Of a DNA stretch of 64,000 bases, positions 1 through 7,398 are shown in pieces. A model generated the notes under the pieces. The model made no database searches. It had not been told where the DNA came from and worked only from the letters and a program-made list of their open reading frames with translations. Position 1 is the stretch's first letter. Every line of letters starts with the position of its first letter. The position numbers and the translations under genes are program-made. The stretch is from NCBI RefSeq assembly GCF_024169315.1, contig NZ_JALJWR010000001.1, positions 6,002,501 to 6,066,500 on the forward strand, read 5' to 3'. This DNA is from Pseudomonas migulae. GTDB taxonomy: Bacteria; Pseudomonadota; Gammaproteobacteria; Pseudomonadales; Pseudomonadaceae.

Positions 1-37
1 CATGCAATTGCCACCGGGCATGAAGCTGCCATTCTGA
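1..37 (+). CDS. ybaB: YbaB/EbfC nucleoid-associated protein, 3' end only
   Basis: The window opens inside a gene. Reading from base 2 gives MQLPPGMKLPF followed by TGA at 35-37, which matches the characteristic C-terminal tail of Pseudomonas YbaB/EbfC, a small DNA-binding protein usually encoded between dnaX and recR. A terminator follows 34 bases later and recR lies 1.3 kb downstream, so the usual ybaB-recR pair is split here by an oxidoreductase gene. Only eleven residues are visible; the assignment rests on this tail and on the location. Confidence 0.75.
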   Translation, partial: MQLPPGMKLPF

Positions 38-70
38 TTCGCCAAAGCGCGTCGGATGAGCTACAAAAAA

Positions 71-100
71 ATGCCAGGCATTGCGCCTGGCATTTTTGTT
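71..100 (+). terminator. Rho-independent terminator after ybaB
   Basis: A 9-bp perfect stem (71-79 with 85-93, ATGCCAGGC arms) encloses a 5-base loop and is followed by a T-rich run. An A-run precedes the stem, so it could also work in the other direction. Confidence 0.85.
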
Positions 101-136
101 TCTGTCTGGTGGAGATGAAGTGCCTGTGAGGCCGCT

Positions 137-201
137 TTCGCGGGCAAGCCTCGTTCCTACAGAGAATGTGATCCCCTGTAGGAGCGAGGCTTGCCCGCGA
201 A
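137..201. repeat. REPIN: inverted pair of REP elements (GAGCGAGGC type)
   Basis: Two inverted arms (137-161 and 177-201) carry the REP core GAGCGAGGCTTGCCCGCG and its complement, separated by about 15 bases. It lies between the ybaB terminator and the next gene. Confidence 0.85.
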
Positions 202-300
202 GAAGTCGACGCGGTCCCGGACAGAAACATCGAACGCGACACCGCCACAACGGTCTGCTCCCCTATACCGCCGAATTCATCGATCAAAGGAGACGCTCAC

Positions 301-1335
301 ATGCCTGAAGCATTGACCCTCAACCAACGTATCGTCCTGGCGTCCCGCCCGGTTGGCGCGCCGACGCCAGAGAATTTCCGCCTGGAAAGGGAAGCGCTGC
401 CGGACCTGGCCGACGGTCAGGTACTGCTCAAGACCCTTTACCTGTCACTGGACCCTTACATGCGCGGGCGCATGAGCGACGCTCCGTCCTACGCGGCGCC
501 GGTAGAAATCGACGAGGTGATGACCGGTGGCGCTGTCAGCCGGGTCGAGCGTTCGATGAATCCCAAGTTTCATGAAGGTGATCTGGTCGTGGGTGCCACC
601 GGGTGGCAGAGCCACAGCATCAGCGACGGTCGCAACATCATTCCGGTGCCGTCCGGGTTGCCGAGCCCGTCGATGGCACTGGGCGTGCTCGGCATGCCCG
701 GGATGACCGCCTACATGGGCCTGATGGACATCGGCCAACCGCAGTCCGGCGAAACCCTGGTCGTCGCTGCGGCGTCCGGCGCCGTGGGTTCGGTGGTCGG
801 CCAGGTGGCGAAAATCAAGGGCCTGCGGGTGGTCGGTGTGGCGGGCGGCGCGGACAAGTGCCGTTATGTGGTCGATGAGTTGGGCTTCGATGCCTGCATC
901 GATCACAAAAGCCCGAATTTCGCCGAGGAACTGGCGCTGGCGTGTCCCCAGGGCATCGACATCTACTACGAGAACGTCGGTGGCAAGGTATTCGACGCGG
1001 TGGTGCCGTTGCTCAATCCCAAGGCCCGTATTCCGCTCTGCGGTTTGATCGCGTCGTACAACGCACACGAAGCCCCCACCGGCCCGGATCGCCTGCCGCA
1101 ATTGCAGCGCACGTTGTTGACCAAGCGTGTGCGCATCCAGGGTTTCATCGTGTTTGATGACTACGGTGATCGTCAGCCGGAGTTTGTCAGCGCCATGGCA
1201 CCGTGGGTGCGCGACGGCAAGGTGAAGTTCCGGGAAGACGTGGTCGATGGTCTGGAGAATGCACCCGAGGCGTTCATCGGTCTGCTGGAAGGACGCAACT
1301 TCGGCAAACTGGTGGTGCGGGTCGCTCAGGACTGA
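301..1335 (+). CDS. NADP-dependent oxidoreductase, MDR superfamily (CurA / leukotriene B4 dehydrogenase-like)
   Basis: This 344-residue protein is a zinc-independent medium-chain reductase of the type that reduces the double bond of alpha,beta-unsaturated carbonyl compounds with NADPH. Visible marks are the GMPGMTAYMGL segment, the Rossmann glycine motif AASGAVGSVVGQVAK and the following ENVGG motif typical of the CurA/PTGR branch; no zinc-ligand cysteine cluster is present. The ATG at 301 has an AAGGAG site eight bases upstream. It is a single gene placed between ybaB and recR, bounded by a terminator and REPIN upstream. The physiological substrate cannot be told from sequence. Confidence 0.88.
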   Translation: MPEALTLNQRIVLASRPVGAPTPENFRLEREALPDLADGQVLLKTLYLSLDPYMRGRMSDAPSYAAPVEIDEVMTGGAVSRVERSMNPKFHEGDLVVGATGWQSHSISDGRNIIPVPSGLPSPSMALGVLGMPGMTAYMGLMDIGQPQSGETLVVAAASGAVGSVVGQVAKIKGLRVVGVAGGADKCRYVVDELGFDACIDHKSPNFAEELALACPQGIDIYYENVGGKVFDAVVPLLNPKARIPLCGLIASYNAHEAPTGPDRLPQLQRTLLTKRVRIQGFIVFDDYGDRQPEFVSAMAPWVRDGKVKFREDVVDGLENAPEAFIGLLEGRNFGKLVVRVAQD

Positions 1336-1400
1336 ATAATTGACGCTCATTCGAGGCGCGGGTATAAACCGCGTCTCGTTGTTTTGTCGGACGTTTCCCC

Positions 1401-2003
1401 ATGAGCTTCAGCCCTTTGATTCGCCAACTGATCGATGCCCTGCGAATTTTGCCAGGTGTGGGTCAGAAAACTGCCCAGCGCATGGCATTGCAGCTGCTCG
1501 AACGTGATCGCAGCGGTGGCTCGCGCCTGGCGTCGGCGTTGAGCCAGGCCATGGAAGGAGTAGGCCACTGCCGATTGTGCCGCACGCTGACCGAAGATGA
1601 CCTGTGCCCGCAATGCGCCGATACCCGTCGCGACGACACGTTGCTGTGTGTGGTTGAAGGACCGATGGATGTCTACGCGGTGGAGCAGACCGGTTTCCGG
1701 GGGCGCTACTTCGTGCTCAAGGGGCACCTGTCGCCACTGGACGGACTCGGACCGGAAGCCATCGGGATTCCGCAGTTGCTGGCACGGATCGAAGAGGCGG
1801 GCACGTTTACTGAAGTCATTCTTGCGACCAACCCGACGGTCGAAGGTGAAGCCACGGCGCACTACATCGCCCAGTTGCTCAGCAACAAAGGCCTGATCGC
1901 TTCGCGCATTGCCCATGGCGTGCCGTTGGGTGGCGAGCTGGAGCTGGTGGATGGCGGGACGTTGGCGCATTCGTTTGCCGGGCGTAAACCGATTGCCCTC
2001 TGA
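1401..2003 (+). CDS. recR: Recombination mediator protein RecR
   Basis: RecR works with RecF and RecO to load RecA on gapped single-stranded DNA. The 200-residue length is normal. The N-terminal helix-hairpin-helix ([16 protein letters not shown]) is followed by a C4 zinc finger with Cys57, Cys60, Cys69 and Cys72, then a Toprim domain with VVEGPMDV and the conserved [12 protein letters not shown] segment near residue 145. The gene starts 65 bases after the MDR gene and is on the same strand, so some read-through is possible. The start has only a weak ribosome site but fits the family exactly. Confidence 0.97.
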   Translation: MSFSPLIRQLIDALRILPGVGQKTAQRMALQLLERDRSGGSRLASALSQAMEGVGHCRLCRTLTEDDLCPQCADTRRDDTLLCVVEGPMDVYAVEQTGFRGRYFVLKGHLSPLDGLGPEAIGIPQLLARIEEAGTFTEVILATNPTVEGEATAHYIAQLLSNKGLIASRIAHGVPLGGELELVDGGTLAHSFAGRKPIAL

Positions 2004-2028
2004 AGTTATGGGGTGTCACAACTGATGC

Positions 2029-2050
2029 CATCGCGGGCAAGCCCGCGATG
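2029..2050. repeat. Single REP palindrome
   Basis: CATCGCGGGCAAGCCCGCGA at 2029-2048 forms one short REP-type palindrome just downstream of recR, without the inverted partner seen at most other sites in the window. Confidence 0.7.
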
Positions 2051-2142
2051 CAGGCGCCTCGGTTCATCTGATTCACACAATCCTGTTGAAAACCAAGCAA
2101 GCGCTCGGTTAACTTCGCTGAACCCCTCAGTGGAGTTCGCCG

Positions 2143-3291
2143 ATGCCTGCCTTTCAGGAATACTTCGACCCCAGCCACCAATTGGTCCGTGACAGCGTCA
2201 GACGTTTCGTCGAGCGCGAGATTCTTCCGGATATCGACCAGTGGGAAGAGGCCGAAAGCTTTCCCCGCGAGCTTTACCTCAAGGCCGGTGCGGCGGGAAT
2301 TCTTGGGATCGGTTACCCCGAAGCCCTGGGAGGCAGCCACGAAGGTGATCTGTTCGCCAAAATCGCCGCCAGCGAAGAGTTGATGCGCTGCGGCTCCGGC
2401 GGATTGGTGGCGGGGCTCGGCTCGCTGGACATCGGATTGCCGCCGATCCTCAAATGGGCCAGGCCCGACGTTCGAGATCGTGTCGTGCCGTCCGTGCTGA
2501 GCGGTGAGAAGATCAGCGCCCTGGCCGTGACCGAGCCCAGTGGCGGCTCCGATGTGGCCAACCTGCAAACCCGTGCCGTGCGCGAGGGCGACGTCTACCG
2601 GGTCAGTGGCAGCAAAACCTTTATAACCAGTGGCGTGCGCGCGGATTACTACACCGTCGCGGTGCGCACCGGCGAACCGGGTTTCGGCGGTATCAGCCTG
2701 CTGTTGGTCGAGAAGGGCACGCCGGGTTTCACCGTAGGCCGCCAATTGAAGAAAATGGGCTGGTGGGCGTCGGACACGGCCGAATTGTTCTTCGACGATT
2801 GCCGTGTACCCGTAGGCCATCTGATCGGCGCCGAGAACATGGGCTTTGCCTGCATCATGGGCAACTTCCAGAGTGAACGCCTGGCCTTGGCGCTGATGGC
2901 CAACATGACCGCGCAACTGGCGCTGGAAGAAAGCCTGAAGTGGGCTCGTCAGCGCGAGGCGTTCGGCAAACCCATCGGCAAGTTTCAGGTGCTCAAGCAT
3001 CGCCTTGCGGAAATGGCGACGGCGCTGGAAGTGTCACGGGAGTTCACTTACCGGCAGGCGGCGAAAATGGCCGCCGGGCAGAGCGTGATCAAGGAGATTT
3101 CCATGGCGAAGAATTTTGCGACGGACACGGCGGATCGGATTACGAACGATGCGGTGCAAATTCTCGGTGGCCTGGGCTATATGCGCGAGAGTCTGGTGGA
3201 GCGGCTGTACCGCGATAATCGCATCTTGTCGATCGGTGGCGGGACGCGGGAAGTGATGAACGAGATTATCAGCAAGCAGATGGGGCTTTAA
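2143..3291 (+). CDS. Acyl-CoA dehydrogenase, long-chain/isovaleryl-like active site arrangement
   Basis: This 382-residue FAD enzyme oxidises an acyl-CoA to the 2-enoyl-CoA. The ACAD signature LAVTEPSGGSDVANLQT lies near residue 127 and the FAD/C-terminal segment QILGGLGYMRESLVERLYRD near 340. In the C-terminal loop the usual YEGT catalytic glutamate is replaced (SIGGGTREVM), so the base is probably Glu262 or Glu263 in the helix LALEESLKWARQREAFG, as in long-chain and isovaleryl-CoA dehydrogenases; that is an inference by motif comparison. An AGTGGAG site precedes the ATG. The chain length used cannot be read from the sequence. Confidence 0.93.
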   Translation: MPAFQEYFDPSHQLVRDSVRRFVEREILPDIDQWEEAESFPRELYLKAGAAGILGIGYPEALGGSHEGDLFAKIAASEELMRCGSGGLVAGLGSLDIGLPPILKWARPDVRDRVVPSVLSGEKISALAVTEPSGGSDVANLQTRAVREGDVYRVSGSKTFITSGVRADYYTVAVRTGEPGFGGISLLLVEKGTPGFTVGRQLKKMGWWASDTAELFFDDCRVPVGHLIGAENMGFACIMGNFQSERLALALMANMTAQLALEESLKWARQREAFGKPIGKFQVLKHRLAEMATALEVSREFTYRQAAKMAAGQSVIKEISMAKNFATDTADRITNDAVQILGGLGYMRESLVERLYRDNRILSIGGGTREVMNEIISKQMGL

Positions 3292-3308
3292 TCGGCGGTG
3301 AAGCGGCT

Positions 3309-3414
3309 GACGCCTTCGCGAGCAAGCCCGCTCCCACATTTGATCCCTGCCGGATACAAGACTGGTGTACGCCGGAGATTAAAATGTGGGAGCGGGCTTG
3401 CTCGCGAAGGCGTC
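3309..3414. repeat. REPIN (GAGCGGGCTTGCTCGCG type) between convergent genes
   Basis: Inverted arms at 3309-3343 and 3381-3414 with core GGAGCGGGCTTGCTCGCGAA; the arms match over more than 25 bases. It fills the space between the convergent ends of the acyl-CoA dehydrogenase and apt genes and may act as a 3'-end hairpin for both. Confidence 0.85.
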
Positions 3415-3428
3415 AATGCAGACGCTGC

Positions 3429-3977
3429 TTACTGATCGCTCAACGCAAACTGCGTCAGGCAGAAAGTAGGAATCCCCATGTCTTCCAGCCGCTGCGACCC
3501 ACCCAACTCCGGCAGATCAATGATCGCCGCCGCTTCATGCACCCGCGCGCCCATGCGCCGAATCAGATTCGCCGCCGCAATCAGCGTGCCGCCAGTCGCG
3601 ATCAAATCATCGAACATCACCACCGAGTCGCCGTCGCAAAGACTGTCGGCGTGCACTTCCAGGAAGGCTTCGCCATACTCGGTCGCATAACCCTCGGCGA
3701 GCACGTCGGCCGGCAGTTTGCCTTGCTTGCGAAACAGCACCAGTGGCTTGTTCAGCTGATAGGCCAGCACCGAACCGATCAGGAAACCACGGGCATCCAT
3801 GGCGCCGATATGGGTGAAGTCGGCTTCGACGTAACGGTGGGCAAAGCTGTCCATCACCAGGCGCAGGGCCTTGGGCGACTGGAAGAGCGGGGTGATGTCG
3901 CGAAAGATGACGCCCGGTTTCGGGAAGTCGATCACAGGGCGGATCAGGGATTTGATGTCGAAGGAGTCGAAGGCCAT
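3429..3977 (-). CDS. apt: Adenine phosphoribosyltransferase
   Basis: Apt salvages adenine by joining it to PRPP to make AMP. The 182-residue protein carries the PRPP-binding signature [13 protein letters not shown] at residues 119-131 and the [14 protein letters not shown] segment around residues 62-75, and its length is normal for the family. It is read away from anr, which lies 79 bases upstream of it on the same strand, so the two could share transcripts. The ATG at 3977 follows a GACACCTC stretch with a weak Shine-Dalgarno site. Confidence 0.97.
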   Translation of the reverse strand: MAFDSFDIKSLIRPVIDFPKPGVIFRDITPLFQSPKALRLVMDSFAHRYVEADFTHIGAMDARGFLIGSVLAYQLNKPLVLFRKQGKLPADVLAEGYATEYGEAFLEVHADSLCDGDSVVMFDDLIATGGTLIAAANLIRRMGARVHEAAAIIDLPELGGSQRLEDMGIPTFCLTQFALSDQ

Positions 3978-4056
3978 CGTCGAGGTGTCCTGGCAGGCTG
4001 CAAACGTCGCAGTATAACGGCGGCTGAACCGTTTCGCTCAGCCGCCATCGCCGGAA

Positions 4057-4791
4057 TCAGCCTTCGATCGAGCCGCCGGCCAGGGCGCAGAGCTGGATCG
4101 GGTCGAGGATGTGGATTTCCTTGCCTTCGGCGGCGATCAGCTCGTTCTGCTGGAAGCGCGTAAACACCCGTGACACGGTTTCCACCGCCAGACCCAGGTA
4201 GTTGCCGATTTCGTTGCGCGACATGCTCAGGCGGAACTGATTGGCCGAGAAACCGCGAGCGCGGAAGCGTGCCGACAGGTTGACCAGGAAGGTGGCAATG
4301 CGCTCGTCGGCGGTTTTTTTCGACAGCAGCAACATCATCTGTTGATCATCGCGGATTTCGCGGCTCATCACGCGCATCAGCTGACGGCGCAATTGCGGCA
4401 GTTGCAGCGCCAGTTCGTCGAGGCGTTCGAACGGGATTTCACAGACCGAGGTGGTTTCCAGAGCCTGCGCCGAGACCGGATGTTTTTCCGTGTCCATGCC
4501 CGACAGCCCGACCAGTTCACTCGGCAAATGGAAGCCGGTGAGCTGTTCCTCACCGCCATCGCTGAGGCTGAAGGTTTTCAGGGCGCCCGAGCGTACTGCA
4601 TAAACGGAATCGAAAACGTCGCCCTGGCGGAACAGGAATTCGCCCTTTTTCAACGGGCGGCCACGTTTAACGATCTCGTCCAGCGCTTCCATGTCTTCCA
4701 GATTCAGAGAAAGTGGCAGGCAGAGGGGGGCCAGGCTGCAATCCTTGCAATGGGCCTGGCTATGAGCGCGCAGCTTTACTGGCTCGGACAT
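4057..4791 (-). CDS. anr: Oxygen-sensing transcriptional regulator Anr (FNR family)
   Basis: Anr is the Pseudomonas FNR homologue: a dimer that binds TTGAT-N4-ATCAA sites when oxygen is low and its [4Fe-4S] cluster is intact. The 244-residue protein has cluster cysteines at 15, 18 and 24 ([11 protein letters not shown]) plus Cys117, a cyclic-nucleotide-binding fold, and a helix-turn-helix with the FNR-type recognition residues Glu204, Ser207 and Arg208 (VETVSRVF). It sits at the end of the cbb3/hemN island whose promoters carry such boxes. An AAGGA site lies upstream of the ATG. I see no clear Anr box in the 111-base gap to hemN. Confidence 0.97.
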   Translation of the reverse strand: MSEPVKLRAHSQAHCKDCSLAPLCLPLSLNLEDMEALDEIVKRGRPLKKGEFLFRQGDVFDSVYAVRSGALKTFSLSDGGEEQLTGFHLPSELVGLSGMDTEKHPVSAQALETTSVCEIPFERLDELALQLPQLRRQLMRVMSREIRDDQQMMLLLSKKTADERIATFLVNLSARFRARGFSANQFRLSMSRNEIGNYLGLAVETVSRVFTRFQQNELIAAEGKEIHILDPIQLCALAGGSIEG

Positions 4792-4902
4792 TTCTTAAAT
4801 CCTTGTGGGAAAACACACATAAGACGTAAGGGTAACTCACGGGGAGACAATCAGGCCAGCGCTGTGCCGTTTTGTCACATCGCGGTGAATTGACGATGAA
4901 GG

Positions 4903-6285
4903 TCAGATCACTCGCGAGAACCGCTGGCGGTTCTGTTGATCCAGGTAGGCATCGAACACCATGCACACCGAACGCACCAGCAATCGTCCGGCGGGCAGTA
5001 CGTTGATCCGGTCATTGTTCAGTTCAATCAATCCGTCCTCGGCCATACCCTGCAACTGCGGCCACAACTCGCCGAAGTAACCGCGAAAATCTATGTTGAA
5101 CGCCTGCTCGATCTCGGCGAATTCAACGTTGAAGCTGCAAATCAACTGCTGAATCACTGCCCGCCGCACGCGGTCATCGGCGTTGCACAGCAGGCCGCGG
5201 TTGGTCGCCAGTTGCGTGGAGGCCAGGGCGTTCTGGTACTGGTTCAGGTCGCTGCTGTTCTGGCAGTACAGGTCGCCGATCTGGCTGATGGCCGAGACGC
5301 CCAGCCCGATCAGATCGCAATGACCGTGGGTGGTGTAGCCCTGGAAGTTGCGTTGCAGGGTTGATTCTTCCTGGGCAATCGCCAGTTCATCGTCGGGCAG
5401 GGCGAAGTGGTCCATGCCGATGTAGCGATAGCCGGCGGCGGTCAGTTGTTCGATGGTGCGCTGGAGCATCTCCAGTTTCTGCGCCGGGGTTGGCAACTCG
5501 TCGCTGTTGATTCGCCGTTGCGGCATGAAGCGCTCCGGCAAGTGCGCGTAGTTGAACACCGACAACCGGTCCGGTTGCAGGTTGATCACTTCTTCGACGG
5601 TACGGGCGAAATTGTCCGGTGTCTGTCTGGGCAGGCCATAGATCAGGTCAATGTTGATCGAACGGAATTGCAGGGTTCGTGCAGCGTCGATCACTGCCCG
5701 GGTTTCTTCCAGGCTTTGCAGGCGATTCACCGCCCGTTGCACGGCCGGGTCGAGATCCTGCAAACCGATGCTGACGCGATTGAAACCCAGCTCGCGGAGC
5801 AGGCCCATGGTCGACCAGTCGGCTTCGCGCGGGTCGATCTCGATGCCGTAGTCGCCGCTATCGTCGTCCAGCAGATTGAAGCTTTTGCGCAACTGGGCCA
5901 TGAGCTGGCGCAATTCGTCATGGCTGAGAAAGGTTGGCGTGCCGCCGCCGAAGTGCAGTTGCTCGACCTTCTGCGCCGGGTCGAGGTGACAGGCGATCAG
6001 CTGGATTTCCTGCTCCAGGCGTTGCAGGTAGGGCAGGGCACGGCCGCGGTCCTTGGTGATGACTTTGTTGCAGGCGCAGTAGTAGCAAATGTTCGCGCAG
6101 AACGGCACGTGCACGTAGAGCGATAACGGACGCAAGGCCTTGCGGCTTTCCCGCAGCGCATGAAACAGGTCGAAGGTGCCGACATGACCGTCGAACTGCA
6201 CGGCAGTCGGGTAGGAGGTGTAGCGCGGTCCCGCCAGGTCATAGCGGCGGATCAGATCGGTATCCCAACGAATGGCGTCGAGCAT
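4903..6285 (-). CDS. hemN: Oxygen-independent coproporphyrinogen III oxidase (radical SAM)
   Basis: HemN converts coproporphyrinogen III to protoporphyrinogen IX without oxygen, supplying heme during microaerobic growth. The radical-SAM motif is at Cys63, Cys67 and Cys70 with the neighbouring Cys72 (PFCANICYYCAC), and the HFGGGTP segment follows. Length (460 residues) is normal. Two ATG codons stand in tandem at 6288 and 6285; I chose the second to match MLDAIRWDTD starts known from other pseudomonads. A perfect Anr box lies 68 bases upstream, so anaerobic induction by the neighbouring anr product is likely. Confidence 0.96.
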   Translation of the reverse strand: MLDAIRWDTDLIRRYDLAGPRYTSYPTAVQFDGHVGTFDLFHALRESRKALRPLSLYVHVPFCANICYYCACNKVITKDRGRALPYLQRLEQEIQLIACHLDPAQKVEQLHFGGGTPTFLSHDELRQLMAQLRKSFNLLDDDSGDYGIEIDPREADWSTMGLLRELGFNRVSIGLQDLDPAVQRAVNRLQSLEETRAVIDAARTLQFRSINIDLIYGLPRQTPDNFARTVEEVINLQPDRLSVFNYAHLPERFMPQRRINSDELPTPAQKLEMLQRTIEQLTAAGYRYIGMDHFALPDDELAIAQEESTLQRNFQGYTTHGHCDLIGLGVSAISQIGDLYCQNSSDLNQYQNALASTQLATNRGLLCNADDRVRRAVIQQLICSFNVEFAEIEQAFNIDFRGYFGELWPQLQGMAEDGLIELNNDRINVLPAGRLLVRSVCMVFDAYLDQQNRQRFSRVI

Positions 6286-6352
6286 CATGCGGGCGTTCCC
6301 CCGGATAGGCTGGCAGTGTGGGCAAGTCTATGGGGTGCGGCGTTGGGGCGTC

Positions 6353-6366
6353 TTGATTTGCATCAA
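6353..6366 (-). promoter_or_regulatory. Anr/FNR box upstream of hemN
   Basis: TTGATTTGCATCAA is an exact match to the FNR/Anr consensus TTGAT-N4-ATCAA and a near-perfect palindrome. It lies 68 bases before the hemN start codon, a distance compatible with a class II activator site. Confidence 0.85.
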
Positions 6367-6397
6367 GGGTCAGGATTTGTGTTGTCGGTGCGGGCCT

Positions 6398-6464
6398 CTT
6401 CGCGGGCAAGCCTCGCTCCTACAGGGGATCACGAACTTCTGTAGGAGCGAGGCTTGCCCGCGAA
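6398..6464. repeat. REPIN (GAGCGAGGC type) upstream of hemN
   Basis: Inverted arms 6398-6424 and 6439-6464 share the core GAGCGAGGCTTGCCCGCG. It lies between the hemN Anr box and the end of the next gene upstream, and so separates the hemN promoter from cco transcription. Confidence 0.85.
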
Positions 6465-6479
6465 GACCGCGCCGCCGAT

Positions 6480-7163
6480 CTAATGCCCCATCAGCCAATG
6501 CTGATGCGGCCCCGGCAAGGTCCAGATGCCAAACAACATCACCAGCAACCCTCCCGTCATCCGCACATACCGCTTGCGCAAGAGCGCCGTGACGCGCTCG
6601 GCCGCCAGCCCGGTGGCGAGCAACACCGGCCAGGTGCCGAGGCCGAACGCGAGCATCAGCAACGCACTATCGAGCGCATTGCCCTGGCTCGCCGACCACA
6701 GCAGCGTGCTGTAAACCAGCCCGCAGGGCAGCCAGCCCCAGAGCGCGCCGAGCAACAGGGCGCGGGGAAGGCTCGACACCGGCAGCAGTTTGTTCGCGAC
6801 TGGCTGGATATGCCGCCACAGACCGCGCCCGAGGCTCTCGATGCGGGTCAGTCCGCTCCACCAGCCGGCGAGATAAAGCCCCATGGCAATCAGCAGCAAT
6901 CCGGCGAGGATGCGCATGAACATCGCCGCCGGGCTGTTAGCCACCGCCCAGCCCGCCAGGCCGATCAGCAGGCCGGCGGTGGCGTAGCTGAGAATTCGCC
7001 CGAGGTTGTAGGCCAGCAGCAATCGAAAGCGTCGACTGCGTTGTTCCTTGGGAATCGCCAGGGTCAACGCGCCCATCAAGCCGCCGCACATGCCCAGGCA
7101 ATGACCGCCGCCGAGCAGGCCGAGGATCACCGCAGACACCAGCAGTGGCGCCAGCTCAAACAT
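6480..7163 (-). CDS. TauE/SafE-like membrane protein of the cbb3 assembly cluster (YggP/COG2836 type)
   Basis: This 227-residue protein has about six hydrophobic helices and the N-terminal motif GLLGGGHCLGMCGGLMGAL, a glycine- and cysteine-bearing helix typical of the TauE/SafE (DsbD-related) proteins that commonly follow ccoS. Its exact job is not established; a role in metal or thiol handling during cbb3 maturation is an inference from position. The ATG at 7163 lies inside the end of ccoS (8-base overlap, ATGTTTGA), indicating translational coupling. An in-frame opening further upstream is just the overlapping ccoS region. Confidence 0.88.
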   Translation of the reverse strand: MFELAPLLVSAVILGLLGGGHCLGMCGGLMGALTLAIPKEQRSRRFRLLLAYNLGRILSYATAGLLIGLAGWAVANSPAAMFMRILAGLLLIAMGLYLAGWWSGLTRIESLGRGLWRHIQPVANKLLPVSSLPRALLLGALWGWLPCGLVYSTLLWSASQGNALDSALLMLAFGLGTWPVLLATGLAAERVTALLRKRYVRMTGGLLVMLFGIWTLPGPHQHWLMGH

Positions 7164-7374
7164 GCGGGGGCGCCTTGTCGTCCGGTTTGACCGGATGGCC
7201 ACCGGCCTCATCGACCGCCGCGGTGTGATTCGGGTCCTGGTCGTCGAACAGGATGCTGTGGGCCGGGCCGTCGAGGTCATCGTACTGACCGCTGTCGACC
7301 GCCCAGAAGAAAATGTACACCGCGATGGCCACGATCAGCAGCGCGGCCGGGATCATCACGTAGAGAGCTGGCAT
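7156..7374 (-). CDS. ccoS: Cbb3-type cytochrome oxidase assembly protein CcoS
   Basis: CcoS is a small single-helix membrane protein needed to insert cofactors into cbb3 oxidase. The 72-residue product begins MPALYVMIPAALLIVAIAVY, one membrane helix, then the conserved FFWAVDSGQYDDLDGPA segment that defines the family, followed by a long, low-complexity polar tail. It lies 24 bases after ccoI and overlaps the next gene by eight bases. Confidence 0.95.
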   Translation of the reverse strand: MPALYVMIPAALLIVAIAVYIFFWAVDSGQYDDLDGPAHSILFDDQDPNHTAAVDEAGGHPVKPDDKAPPHV

Positions 7375-7398
7375 GGGAAGGCTCCATGCCCGCGCGGC

